Shown: piece by piece, positions 43,756 to 52,906 of the stretch
Numbering within the stretch: the first letter of the stretch is position 1
How the letters are laid out: each line of letters begins with the position of its first letter
Origin: Prorocentrum cordatum
Lineage: Eukaryota; Sar; Dinophyceae; Prorocentrales; Prorocentraceae
DNA: 64,000 bases
Direction of reading: 5' to 3'
Assembly: GCA_963575745.1 (NCBI GenBank)
Contig: CAUYUJ010017804.1
Span: forward strand, 696,839 to 760,838
Notes under the pieces: model-generated
The model's input: the letters and a program-made list of their open reading frames with translations, nothing else
Databases searched by the model: none
What the model was told of the DNA's origin: nothing
Program-made: the position numbers and the translations under genes

Positions 43756-44610
43756 AAGGCTTCCGCGATCCTCCACCGCGAGAGTGGCGTGGGCGAACAC
43801 AGCCTCCACGAGGCGCCTGGGCTCCAGCGCGCGCCACGCGGCCGCTGACGTGTCCCCCAGGACCGACAGCAGCGGGCCGTGGAGCACCTTTCGGGAACCA
43901 GACGATGGCGTAAAGATGAACTTTCGGAGGTCCGCGCGGATTTCTCGGATCGGCGCTGACCCCCCTGGCTGCGCCGTAGGCGCCTCCCCTGGCGCGCTCT
44001 GCGCGCCAGGGAGGGAGGGGGGTCCAGCGCTGATCCAAGAAATCTGCGCGGACCCCCGAAAGTTGATGCTTGTGTCATCGCTTGCTCCCCGAACCTTGGC
44101 GCGAGCCAGCGTCGCCGAGGCCTCGACGAGGCTCTGCAGGACCGCCGGCCGCAGCGACGCCGCCACGCGCGCTGGACCGCCCAGCACCGCGGCGAGCTCG
44201 TGGGCACGCAGAGCCCCGCACGGCCCGAGTGGCGCAGGCCTGCCCCTGTCGCGGCCCTCCTGGCGCACGGCGTCGGCCACCGCCCGCGCCGCGGCGGCGA
44301 CGGCGCCGTGGCGGGCCCCGCCCGGCCTCGCGTCGCGCCCGTTGCCCTCGCCGCGCGCACCTGTGCTGGCGAGCGCCGCCGCGCCCGGCGCCTCCGCCGA
44401 GCCGGGGCGCGGCCATGCTCGGCGGCCGGTGGCCGACGCCGCCGACCGGGCGCCGCGCGCGAGGCGGACCCCGCGGGCGCGGAGGCCGCGCCGCATCGGG
44501 CGCGGCGGCCGCGGGCAGGCGGCCCCGCTCGGCCCAGAGGGGCCTCGGGCATGCGCGCATGCGTTTCCTCTTACGCGCCAGTGCCAACAGCCAGCGGGCA
44601 GCAGAAACAA
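43640..44610 (-). CDS. organelle-targeted helical-repeat-like protein, 5' exons
   Basis: Exon 1 is 44610-44095, 172 codons from an ATG. Its first about 70 residues (MFLLPAGCWHWRVRGNACAH...) are rich in Arg and Ala with almost no acidic residues, as in mitochondrial or plastid transit peptides. Then RAHELAAVLGGPARVAASLR and LQSLVEASATLARAK. After an introner (43888-44094), exon 2 continues in phase 0 with VLHGPLLSVLGDTSAAAWRA and LEPRRLVEAVFAHATLAVED. A GTC microsatellite then shifts frame, after which LAAEDLALLRCWALALNEQA continues. The leucine/alanine helical pattern resembles FASTK/HPR-type organellar RNA-binding proteins; this is a pattern call only. The gene may continue to 37 kb and beyond. 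Confidence 0.45.
43708..43755. repeat. (GTC)n microsatellite inside an exon
   Basis: About 15 GTC units. Protein-like sequence on its two sides is in different frames, so either the tract has changed by a non-multiple of three or an exon border lies in it. Confidence 0.9.
43888..44094 (-). mobile_element. introner A copy serving as a 207-bp intron
   Basis: Starts AAG|GTTCGGGGAGCAAGCG, ends GTTCCCGAAAG|GTG on the coding strand. Inverted repeats with AACTTTCGGAGGTCCGCGCG on one side and GCGCGGACCCCCGAAAGTTG on the other. The interior holds an extra palindrome, GGCGCGCTCTGCGCGCC. Confidence 0.85.
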
Positions 44611-45332
44611 AGACGGGATGCACGCTTAGCAAGTTTCAATGACTACCACCCTGGTAGCACTCTCAGAGCTGGTGGACTTGGTAGGAGCCCGAGAGAGACC
44701 TCTAAGCAGCACCTCCTGGCCATCGCTCGGACGTCCATTCCCTGTTTTTTTTTTGCGGTTTCGTGCGCGGTCTTTCCGCAGGATGATCCAGGATGTTCCT
44801 GAATAGTCCCCGCCGAGAAAAAGTGCACACGTCCGAGCGATACCAAGGCACAGGCGGGCGTTGCGCAAACAGGAAGCCATATATGCGCGCACACACAAAC
44901 ACAGACACGCAATCCGCCACCGTGACCCCTGGCCCGTTGATGCGTGGTAACAATGCCGAATGCTATATGGTTGGGTTTCTGCTTTTCTGAAGGACGCCCT
45001 GCCCCCTCCCCCTCCTTTGCCAGCACCCAAAGGGCATGCACCACCCCCTCCTCCCGAGGCTCCCTGGGCGCCCCGACGCTTCCCTGGCGCTTGGGAGGAG
45101 AAATCTGGAGGAGCAGCAGCAGGGACGAGCATAGAGGAGGCAAGAACATGCGAGAACATAAATAGGAAAGAAATACCAGGACGATGGATGGCGAGAAGGA
45201 GGAGGAGGAGGAGGAAGGCCGCTTCTGGGAGCTCTATCCCCCGCACTCGCCCCTTGCGCCGCGCCCCCGCCGCGCGGCCGCCCTTGGAGGAGCCAGCCTC
45301 AGCGAGCCGCCGCGCCATCGGCAGCGGGCGGC
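44611..45332. other. no gene established
   Basis: 45185-45349 (+) opens MDGEKEEEEEEGRFWELYPP and could be an upstream exon of the 45333 gene, but nothing confirms it. Confidence 0.35.
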
Positions 45333-45725
45333 ATGCGCTTCGCCCTGAACACCTTCGTCCACCAGAAAGCGAATGACCACGTGTACATCTTCCTCTGCGT
45401 GTGGGAGAACAACCGCGTCTACAACCCTCTCCACCTAGGAACGATCAACACGGATTACAAGCACTTCGACTCATCGCGGTGCACATCGACGAGAATATCA
45501 TCAAGTCACAAGCTTACGAGACTAACCCACTCTGCCTGGAGATCTACAGGCAACCACGCCGAGACCAAATACGACGAGGACGAGTATCAGGCAGCAGAGA
45601 CGGTAATGGAGGCTGGTTGAACAGATGCCTAAGCAGCACATCAGGTCCAACCCAATCGTGGAACAGAAATACGTGATCATAGAGGTACCTTCCGATGGCG
45701 CAGACGGCCTCCCGAACTAGACCTC
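45333..45725 (+). pseudogene. unrecognised protein gene, frameshifted
   Basis: ATG at 45333: MRFALNTFVHQKANDHVYIF, LCVWENNRVYNPLHLGTINT, DYKHFD. Protein-like sequence then shifts to another frame (LIAVHIDENIIKSQAYETNP, LCLEIYRQ), returns to the first (KYDEDEYQAAETVMEA) and ends in a third with LVEQMPKQHIRSNPIVEQKY and VIIEVPSDGADGLPN before TAG at about 45718. The composition is balanced, with many aromatic and hydrophobic residues, and cannot be a repeat artefact. I know no family for it. Three frame changes in 130 codons mean a pseudogene, sequencing errors, or very short introns. The heptapeptide-repeat gene starts just downstream on the same strand. Confidence 0.45.
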
Positions 45726-45738
45726 CATCCAGTGCTAC

Positions 45739-46840
45739 GATGGCCACCTGGGATGGACTCCAAGACAACGGCTTCCAGAGCTACGACGGTTACGACGGCC
45801 ACCTGGGCTAAGGCCACGAAGGCTACGAAGGCTACAACGGCCGCCTGGGCCACGGCCACGACAGCCACAGTCGCCTCCAGGACTCTGCAGGGCGTCCACA
45901 TCCCAGGCGAGGAAGCGCGAGACTGGCTCTGGTTCGTCCCCCCCTACCTCAGACACGGCGCGGCGATTGTGTGGACGACAACTTCGAGCCACTGGCCGAG
46001 CTACGAGGGCCCACAGCTGAGCGTCGAGACGCTACCAGTCGAACTACGCGGGCCACCTGCAGGGCTACGACGGCAAGAAGCAGAGCTTCGAGGGCCACCA
46101 GCAGAGCTGCGAGTGCCACCAGTTGAACTACGAGGGCCACCAGAAGAGCTACAATGGACAGAAGCAGAGCTTCGAGAGCCACCAGCGCAGCCACGAGGGC
46201 CACCAACAGAGCTTCAAGGGCCATCAGCGGAGCTCCGAGAACCTCCCGCAGCGCTACTACGGCAAGAAGCACAGATTCGGCAACTGGCCGCAGAGCTACC
46301 AAGGCGACCAGCCGAGCTAAGACGACAGGAAGCAGTGCTTCGAGGGCCACCGCCAGCAGAGCAACGAGGGCCACCAGCGCAGCCACGAGGGCCACAAGCT
46401 CAGCTTCGAGGGCCACCAGCAGAGCTTCGCGAACAACCTGCAGAGCTACGAGGGCCGCCAGAAGAGCCATGACGGCAAGAAGCAGAACTCCGAGGGCAGC
46501 CAGAAGAGCTACGAGGGCCACCAAAAGAGCTTCGAGGGCAATTCGATGAGCTTCGAGGGCAACCAGCTGAGCTACGAGAGCCACGGGCAGAGCTTCGAGG
46601 GCCAGACCCACGGGCGGAGCTTCGACGGCAGGGCTACGCAAGAAGCCGCAGACGGAGCGTCGAGCCACTGGCAGAGGTTCGAGAGCCACCAGCGGAGCTT
46701 CGAGAAACTGTCGACCCTGACCCGCCCGACCTCCCGGAGGAGTGGGCTAGCGCGCTGGACACGTCCGGAACAAGGTACTACAGCCTATACGACCACCATT
46801 CGTGGAGGGAGAAAGAACCGATGGCGGTGATGATGACGGT
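45739..46840 (+). pseudogene. heptapeptide-repeat protein with carboxy-terminal WW-like domain, damaged
   Basis: From ATG 45739: MATWDGLQDNGFQSYDGYDG, then TAA at about 45808, then GHEGYEGYNGRLGHGHDSH in the same frame. From about 46030 the same frame runs to TGA at about 46828 with one TAA at 46318, and encodes about 30 tandem heptads of the form S-[FY]-E-G-H-Q-[QKR] (for example SYEGHQKSFEGN). Near 46705 a shift to another plus frame gives DPDPPDLPEEWASALDTSG, TRYYSLYDHHSWREKEP: two Trp 20 residues apart, the central YY pair and a closing Pro, as in WW domains, which bind proline-rich peptides. The Gln/Tyr/Gly heptads suggest a disordered or self-associating scaffold. Function is inferred only from these parts. 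Confidence 0.5.
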
Positions 46841-48290
46841 GCTGGTGATGTTCCATCGAGTGGGCGACGACGAGTGGTGACAATGCTGCGTGGCGATGTG
46901 GTCTCACTGTCGGTCCCACTCGATCGAGCTCACCATCGAGACACCACCAGGGCACGATGAGGCCAAATAAATGCCACCACTACTGTGCTGTGATGGTTGA
47001 TGCTACGTGTGATGGGTGGCTGCTGATGGCAAAGTGATGGCCGCAGTGATGATGAGTGTGGCGGCCACAGCAAAGAAGTAGTGCTGAATACGATTGGAAC
47101 ACCATCGGAACACGATCAGGCCAAATAAAAGCCACCACCACTGCGCTGAGATGGCAATGTGACGATGCGACACCAACGGGACTCCAATCGGGACACTGAC
47201 GGAACATCATTCGCTCAATATGACAGTCGATCCCGTGGCCAGTGATGCTGACATCGAAAACCGTTTGGCGTATCGGGTTCTCTGCGATCCGCCCCCCCAA
47301 GCCTCACTATTGACACCACCAAAACACCATCGAGACACCATCGAAGCACCACCAGGACACCATTAAAACACCCATTGGGACACCAATCGGGACACCATCG
47401 GAGCACCACTCCGGGCACCGATCGGGACACCACCAGGACATCACCGAGACACTATCGAAACGACACCACGACACCATAAGGACACCAATCGGGACACCAA
47501 TCGGGACACCAATCGGGGCACCACTCAGGACACCATCAAGTCACCATCGATCTCACGATTGATCTCAATATCGATATCAATATTGGTGCCGCTATCGGTC
47601 TCACTCGATCGCTCTCACCATCGCTCTCCCTCGATCGATCTCCTTTTTATATCACTCAAAATATCACTGATGATCCCGCTCCCGCTATCGATATCACTAT
47701 CGGTATCACTATCGATCTCAGCGCGGAACAAAACGGGACACCGACAGGACTCCAACGGGACACCGAAGGGACACCCACGGGACACTCGCAGGACACCGAC
47801 GGGACACAGCAGGAGACGATCGGCACACGATCGGGAAACCAATCGATCGCACTTTCGATCCCCCTATCGATCTCACTCGCTCTATATAACTATCGATTTC
47901 ACTCGATCGATCTCACTATCGATAACACTCGATCGATCTCACTACCGATATGACTATCGTTGTCACTACCGATCTCGATATCGACCTCACTATCGGTCTG
48001 ACGGTCGATCTCAACATCGATCTCACCACGGGACACCACAGGACACCGACGGAACTCTCGCGGGACACTGACGGGACACCGACGGGACACCACGGGACAC
48101 CATCGGGGCACCACTCGAACTCACGTTCGATCTCGATCTCACCATGAGTCTTATTATCGATATCGCTCGCTCGATCTCACTATCGAACTCATTCCCGGCT
48201 TCACGATCGACCTCGCCATCGGTCTCACCACGGGACACCGACGGGACACTGACAAGACACTGACGGGACACCCGGGCAGCCAGGATGATG
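46841..48290. repeat. short tandem repeats: GGGACACCATC and ATCGATCTCACT types
   Basis: 46841-47560 and 48020-48270 are rich in CGGGACACCAATCGGGACAC. 47560-48230 is rich in TCGATCTCACTATCGATATC. The two alternate. Units of 9-13 bp are imperfect. No gene. Confidence 0.85.
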
Positions 48291-48866
48291 CCGATGTCAA
48301 CCTTGGTCGAAGCCGAGGTCGGTGAAACTGGTACATTGGCTTGAACTGTTCTGTTCGGGTGGTGCGATGATGCGCTCACAAGACCAGCCAGCACAATCGC
48401 ACACGTACCGAGACACGGCGCTAGCCCAGGATGGAGCCTCGCACCCGTGCCCGACGCGAAGCTGCGGCCAGTGCCTGTGGGGTTGCAATGGGTCGAGGAA
48501 CGTCGTGGCGCTCCTGTGAGCGAGCCGTTCCTCATCGCGGTTGCGCCTTTTGCTATTGCCCTCGCACGCGGACCGGATGACCAAAGCGAGTTGCCAGTTG
48601 GTTTGCGCAACAGCCATAAGCACAGGCAACTCAGGGAGCGGAAGATGGTATCAATGCGGAGGTGAAGGTAAACGCAAATTTGCGTCCACACCGCACTCTT
48701 CGCACGTTCCGTGGATGGCAAACTGGGCTCGCTCCAAGCTCCACTACCAACTAGAATTACGGGGGGGGGAAGCTGCACGAGAGAAATAATGACGCCAATA
48801 AGATGTACGTTGCGGGGCTCTGATTTTCATACAGTAAGTAGATCTGCGTCGACCTTGTAGATTTGA
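48291..48866. other. no gene recognised
   Basis: Open frames on both strands, none with a domain. Confidence 0.4.
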
Positions 48867-48912
48867 GTGAGGAGGAGGAGGAGGAGGAGGAGGAGGAGGA
48901 GGAGGAGGAGGA
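48867..48912. repeat. (GGA)n microsatellite
   Basis: Perfect GAG repeat. Confidence 0.95.
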
Positions 48913-49117
48913 GGCAGAAGAAGAGGTACCGACCCCTCAGGCGGCGAAGGCCGCCTGGGGAGAGTGAGGGCACTCCGAAACCTGCAGTGGCAACTAGAGA
49001 GAGCCGCGCCCGGCCGATTTCGCCGCGCCCTCGCCGGCAACCTGCGCAGGCGGCCGCCCCACCTGCTGGCATGACAGAAGCGGGTCCCGAAGGAAACGGG
49101 TGCTGGACCAAGGGCCT

Positions 49118-49523
49118 TCCCCCAAGGCCAGGTGTTCATCCTGAGCTGTATTTTCTGGCAGTCCCGGGGCCCGTGGAGGGGCCCGAGAAGCGGAAACGCG
49201 GCGACAAGCCTCAGGACCCGTGTCTCGAGGACCTCCGACAGCCGACAGTTTCTGCTTACGTTTTTTGTTGCCCGAGTTTCCCATTTGACCCCGGGGCCCC
49301 TTTTCCTTCATGGCGAGCCTGGCGCTCCAAGCGCGGCGCGGGCTCCCGGTGGCCTGGCGCCTCCGCCCTCCGCCAGCGCAGGCGGCGAAGCGTCACCGAG
49401 ACGCGGCGGCCGGGCGGCAGCGGCGACCCGTCCTGCGGGCGTTCGTGAGGGGGGGGCTGTAAAGGGAAGGAGCCCAAAAAGGTTCCGACCAGCGCCCCGA
49501 GAGGCCGAAACACGGCGACAAGC
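49118..49523 (-). repeat. duplicated exon-like segment, paralogue of 52907-53345
   Basis: Shares with 52907-53345, in order, CAGGT-TTCATCCTGAG, GACAGTCC/GGCAGTCC, CCCGAGAGGCC-like and TTTCCTTCA-GGCGA. The phrase GGCGACAAGCCTCAGGA occurs twice inside it (49199 and 49515), so the segment is itself partly tandem. A scrap of introner A (GACCTCCGACAG...ACAGTTTCTGCTTACG) is at 49229-49258. On the minus strand it reads as Arg-rich possible coding. Confidence 0.5.
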
Positions 49524-49733
49524 CTCAGGAGCACGTTCATGCGGGCATGAATTAAACCTATAATCTGTCGGAGGTCCGCGCGGATTTCTTGGATCGGCGC
49601 TGGACCCCCACTCAGGCGCGCGAAGCGCGCCAGGGGAGGCGCCAGAGGAGCCGCCAGGGGGCTCCAGCGCCGATCCAAGAAATCTGCGCGGACCTCCGAC
49701 AGTTTGTGTTTGTATTTCTGTTTCTCGAGATTC
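49524..49733 (-). mobile_element. introner A copy
   Basis: Inverted halves CTGTCGGAGGTCCGCGCGGA and TCTGCGCGGACCTCCGACAG, both with the GATCGGCGCTGG/CCAGCGCCGATC core. Coding-strand end CTCCTGAG|GCTTGTCG is a usable acceptor; the other end offers only AAGG|GAATC, a GA-type donor. Confidence 0.7.
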
Positions 49734-50259
49734 CCTTAGGGCCGTGGTCGGCGACCGACCCGTCCTGGGATGACCTCAGGGGCCCTAACAGAAACCCTTT
49801 CGGGCTCCCGCAGAGGCCTTGCGGACCGCGGGAATGGGGCGAGAGGGGATCGGGCGAACATGTGTTTTTCCATCCTGGGGAGTACGGTGTGCATGGCGGC
49901 GCCACTTCAAGGTCACGCCTGTGGGGAGGGGGGATCGGGATATATGGTGAGCATCCCCTGCCGCGCGCTTGCTCGCGCCGCGTGCCCGCGCCGCGCCGGG
50001 TGAAGAAAGGGACCCTAAAAGGGGCCCTCGAAAGGCCCTGCAGGGCCCCCAAAGGGGGTCCGAAAGGGCTCCTTTGGAGCCCCGTTCTTCCCCCCCCTTT
50101 GGGTCCCCCTTTAGGTCCCCCCCCCTCATTGACGATCACCCCCTTTACGTAGGTCACCCGTTTGGGTCACCCCTTTCTTCCCCCGCTGCAGGTCACCTCC
50201 CTTTAGGGTCCCTTTCCTCAACCTCCCTTTAGGACCCGCCGTCAGGTGGTCACCCTCCC
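49734..50259. other. no gene recognised
   Basis: CCCCTTT/AAAGGGG-rich at 50010-50250. Confidence 0.45.
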
Positions 50260-51127
50260 TTAACGACCGCCCGAGTCCTGCGGGCTCCAGTGCGGCCCAG
50301 CTTCGATGCCGTGGCGCCAGCGCCAGCGCGCCTCTCCTCGAGGCCTCCCAACTGGGGTTCCAGCCGATGGGGTCAAAGGATCGCGCCGCCTGGAGAAAAT
50401 CTGGCTCCGCATCGGTGATGCATCGCAGGACCTTGCATGGGCGACGTCGGCGTGAAGAAAATCGGGCTCCGCATCGAGCCGCATCGCCGACGCATCGGCG
50501 ATGCGGCGCGATCCTCCGGCCCCAGCCGCTCTGACCCCTACAGGAGGGTTAGGTCTCCCGACAGCACGTACGCCGAGCCGCCCTCCAGGAGCACCGAGCG
50601 CCGCGGGCACTCTGCGAGCCTACGCGCGTCGACGGGCTCGAGGTCCATCACCGCGGCGGCTCCGAGGCTGAAGCCGACGATGACGTCGTCGAAGGTGGCC
50701 CGGTCCACGTGCATCGGTATCAGAAGGACAAAGAAAAGCATAAACATAATCATTCGGGGGTCCGCGCGGACTCCTCGGATCGGCGCTGGGCCCCCTTGGC
50801 GGCGCCTCCGGCGCCGCCCCTGGCGCGCTCCGCTCCGAGAAAGCCACACGGACCTCCGAAAGTTAATGTTCATGTCACTGTTCGCTCCCCGAGGTTAGGG
50901 CGACGGGGTCGATACACATCCCCCGCCGCTGGCCAGGCGCATCCTGAGCCCAGGAGCGGTGCATATGCCAACCTGGCCAAGCCAAAGGGGCCCAGGGTGG
51001 CCCGGCCAGCGGCGGTGAATATGCACACATCTCGTCGCCCCTGAGGTATGCCCTGCCCTGCATCGGCGTAGTTGTTCACGATGGCCTGGTCGAACGCGTA
51101 CCCGCTGGGCACGAGGCCACCGCCCTG
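50260..51127 (-). CDS. AlkB-homologue (ALKBH-type) 2-oxoglutarate/Fe(II) dioxygenase, three 3' exons
   Basis: Exon 51127-51050 (26 codons): YAFDQAIVNNYADAGQG, the strand leading into the active site (family pattern F-x-Q-x-IVN-x-Y-x-x-GQG). Exon 50720-50568 (51 codons): IPMHVDRATFDDVIVGFSLG, with the His-x-Asp iron ligands, then AAVMDLEPVDARRLAECPRR and SVLLEGGSAY. Exon 50331-50260: ARWRWRHGIEAGPHWSPQDS ending TAA; RHGI supplies the distal iron-binding His region. All exons are phase 0. The last intron has GT...AG. The first ends in a TCCCCTCCAG acceptor from an introner B. The middle intron (50721-51049) is flanked by ATACC on both sides instead of GT/AG. The family demethylates or hydroxylates nucleic acid bases; which ALKBH subgroup is unclear. 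Amino-terminal exons are not located; 53460-53572 is a candidate. The arginine pair that binds 2-oxoglutarate was not identified. Confidence 0.7.
50721..50895 (-). mobile_element. introner A copy inside the ALKBH-like gene
   Basis: AAGCATAAACATAATCATTC and its partner AAAGTTAATGTTCATGTCAC, core GGGGTCCGCGCGGACTCCTC and GGATCGGCGCTGG. Its 3' end on the coding strand coincides with the start of the HxD exon, but ends TTCTG rather than AG. Confidence 0.75.
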
Positions 51128-51309
51128 CTGGAGGGGAAGAAAACGGAGACCATGACCAAGGCTGAACGCGGAAACGTCGTTTCGACCTTGGTCACCGTCC
51201 ATCCTGATCAGCGTCAATTCGTGGATCATCTTCGCGAGTGAGCGACGGTCGACGTGGACCATGGCCGATACTGTCACTGGCAAGATCCCGCGACATCTTG
51301 GTCATGGTC
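51128..51309 (-). mobile_element. introner B copy 2, upstream of an ALKBH exon
   Basis: Perfect 13-bp inverted repeat GACCATGACCAAG (51148) and CTTGGTCATGGTC (51297). On the minus strand it ends CCGTTTTCTTCCCCTCCAG|CAG, an ideal acceptor, directly before the YAFDQ exon. The donor may be at the element edge or at GTGAGT near 51341. Confidence 0.7.
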
Positions 51310-51684
51310 CCCGAGGGTACAGAAAGCAACTCACAGAAGCTGTTGGTAATCCCCCCCATGGCGCACCAAATAGCACGCCCAATCGCACGCAAAGCAGACA
51401 TACTGCATCTCCCTCACATGGCGCTGTTGGTCGGGCGCTAGTTGGGCGCTGTTTGAGTGCAATCCGGCGCGGTTGGGCACTATTGGAGCGCCATTCGCCG
51501 ATTTACATTGAAATTCAATCAAGGCGAGCGGAACCTGCCATGTGCTTTACTGCCTGCGTGTTCCTCCCCCCTCTGACCTGCAGCCGCGCGAGCGCCCCCG
51601 CGCAGGCCTCCAGCACGGAGAGCGGCGGCGCGGGTCCGCGCGCCACAGGGGGCTGCGGCGGGCACGCCTCGAAACCATGGCTTT
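51310..51684. other. no gene established
   Basis: Minus strand around 51345 has ACAGCTTCT|GTGAGT, a strong donor that may close another exon of the ALKBH-like gene, but no family residues are readable. Confidence 0.3.
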
Positions 51685-51891
51685 GGACGCCCGAAATGGG
51701 TACGGAAAAAATGGGTACAATGCCCAACAACAAATGTTGTCCCAAACCAACGGCGGCCGCTGTTGGGCAGGCGGCCTTCTGTCTCGAATGGACACAGGCC
51801 GCGGCGGCGTGGACAGCGAATCCTGTTCAAAATGAAGAAGAACTGCTGTTGGGCATTGTACCCACTCTTTTGGTACCTATTTCGAGCGTCC
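51685..51891. mobile_element. inverted-repeat element, family C copy 2
   Basis: About 45-bp terminal inverted repeats: GGACGCCCGAAATGGGTACG ... GGGTACAATGCCCAACA on the left and TGTTGGGCATTGTACCC ... CGAGCGTCC on the right. A possible 5-bp duplication ATGGC lies outside. On the plus strand it would begin G|GACGCC and end GAGCGTCCAG|, so a GA...AG intron is conceivable. Confidence 0.75.
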
Positions 51892-52702
51892 AGAATGGCG
51901 GTGCACGCCGGGGTGCGTCACGACCGGCCGGCCGCTGCTCGGCCGCGCGTCGCCCAGCGCCGCGCCAGCGCCGGCCTCCGCGGCCTCCAGCAGCAGCGCC
52001 GCCTCCTCTCAGCGGACGTACAGGGCAGTCTCTAATACATCGGATTTTTCGAATATGGGATTTTTGATACATGATTAATTGTGAATGAACTTATGCATGA
52101 ACTCATCGTTGTTGTTACTACTAAATCCCTGCATTTTTTTATACATGATCCGCACACGGAGCATGTATTATAAACGGCACTGTAGAAAGGTGTCCACGGG
52201 GCGGCAGGAAAGTTTATCATACCCTCACGGTGGCACGTCGGGGCATCGACTCTCCAGCCGCCCTGGGGCAGGCGCCCCCAGCCAAGGTTTGGTTATACCA
52301 CTATGAGTCCCCTCGGATCTGACGCTGCAGAACATTGCAACATCGCAGAGGATCACCACCCGAGCCCCAGACCCCATCTGTCTGCGTCATTTCTCGAGCC
52401 GGGTCAATCCGCGAGTGTCCAGACACCCGACATCGGGGGAAGACGCCCGGCTTGAAACAGATTGCAACGCCCAAATCTGAGGGTCGGCCACTCCTCGGCG
52501 CCCAGGAAGGCCGGCAGGTACACGAAGCCGTCGACCGGCGACGTGGCCCCCCGAAGCAGGGCGCGGCCCTGGGGCGCTGCACCCACGATCCCCTCGGCGC
52601 CAGCCGCCTCGCGAGCCGCCCGCCCCGTGGCCCGCGGCTCCTCCTCTTTAGCATGAAGGAAGCGGGTCCTGCGGGGGACTGGTCCTGGATCCCAGGGCAT
52701 TC
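51892..52702 (-). other. coding-like stretch after introner, unassigned
   Basis: Just past the acceptor TTTTTCCAG| at 52703 the minus strand stays open in two frames (ECPGIQDQSPAGPASFMLKR or MPWDPGPVPRRTRFLHAKEE, then PVDGFVYLPAFLGAEEWPTL). The frame continuous in phase 0 is the first. No domain. 51892-52300 holds nothing recognisable. Confidence 0.25.
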
Positions 52703-52906
52703 CTGGAAAAAGGCCAAACAGCACCAACATAGACTTAGGAGCTCCGCACTGGTTTCTTGGATCGGCGCTGGGCCCCCCTAGCGGCGCCTCCGGCGCCGCC
52801 CCTCGCGCGCTCCGCGCGCCAGGGAGGGGGGTCCAGCGACGCTCTAAGAAATCTTCGCGGACCTCCGCGGAAAAGTGTTTACGCACTTTGTCGCTCCTCC
52901 ATGGAC
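52703..52906 (-). mobile_element. introner A copy with GT...AG ends
   Basis: Coding-strand donor GACCTTGAG|GTCCATGGAG and acceptor GGCCTTTTTCCAG|GAATG. Core TTCTTGGATCGGCGCTGGG and CCAGCGACGCTCTAAGAAAT; the second arm is more diverged. A nested palindrome GGCGGCGCCTCCGGCGCCGC lies inside. Confidence 0.75.
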
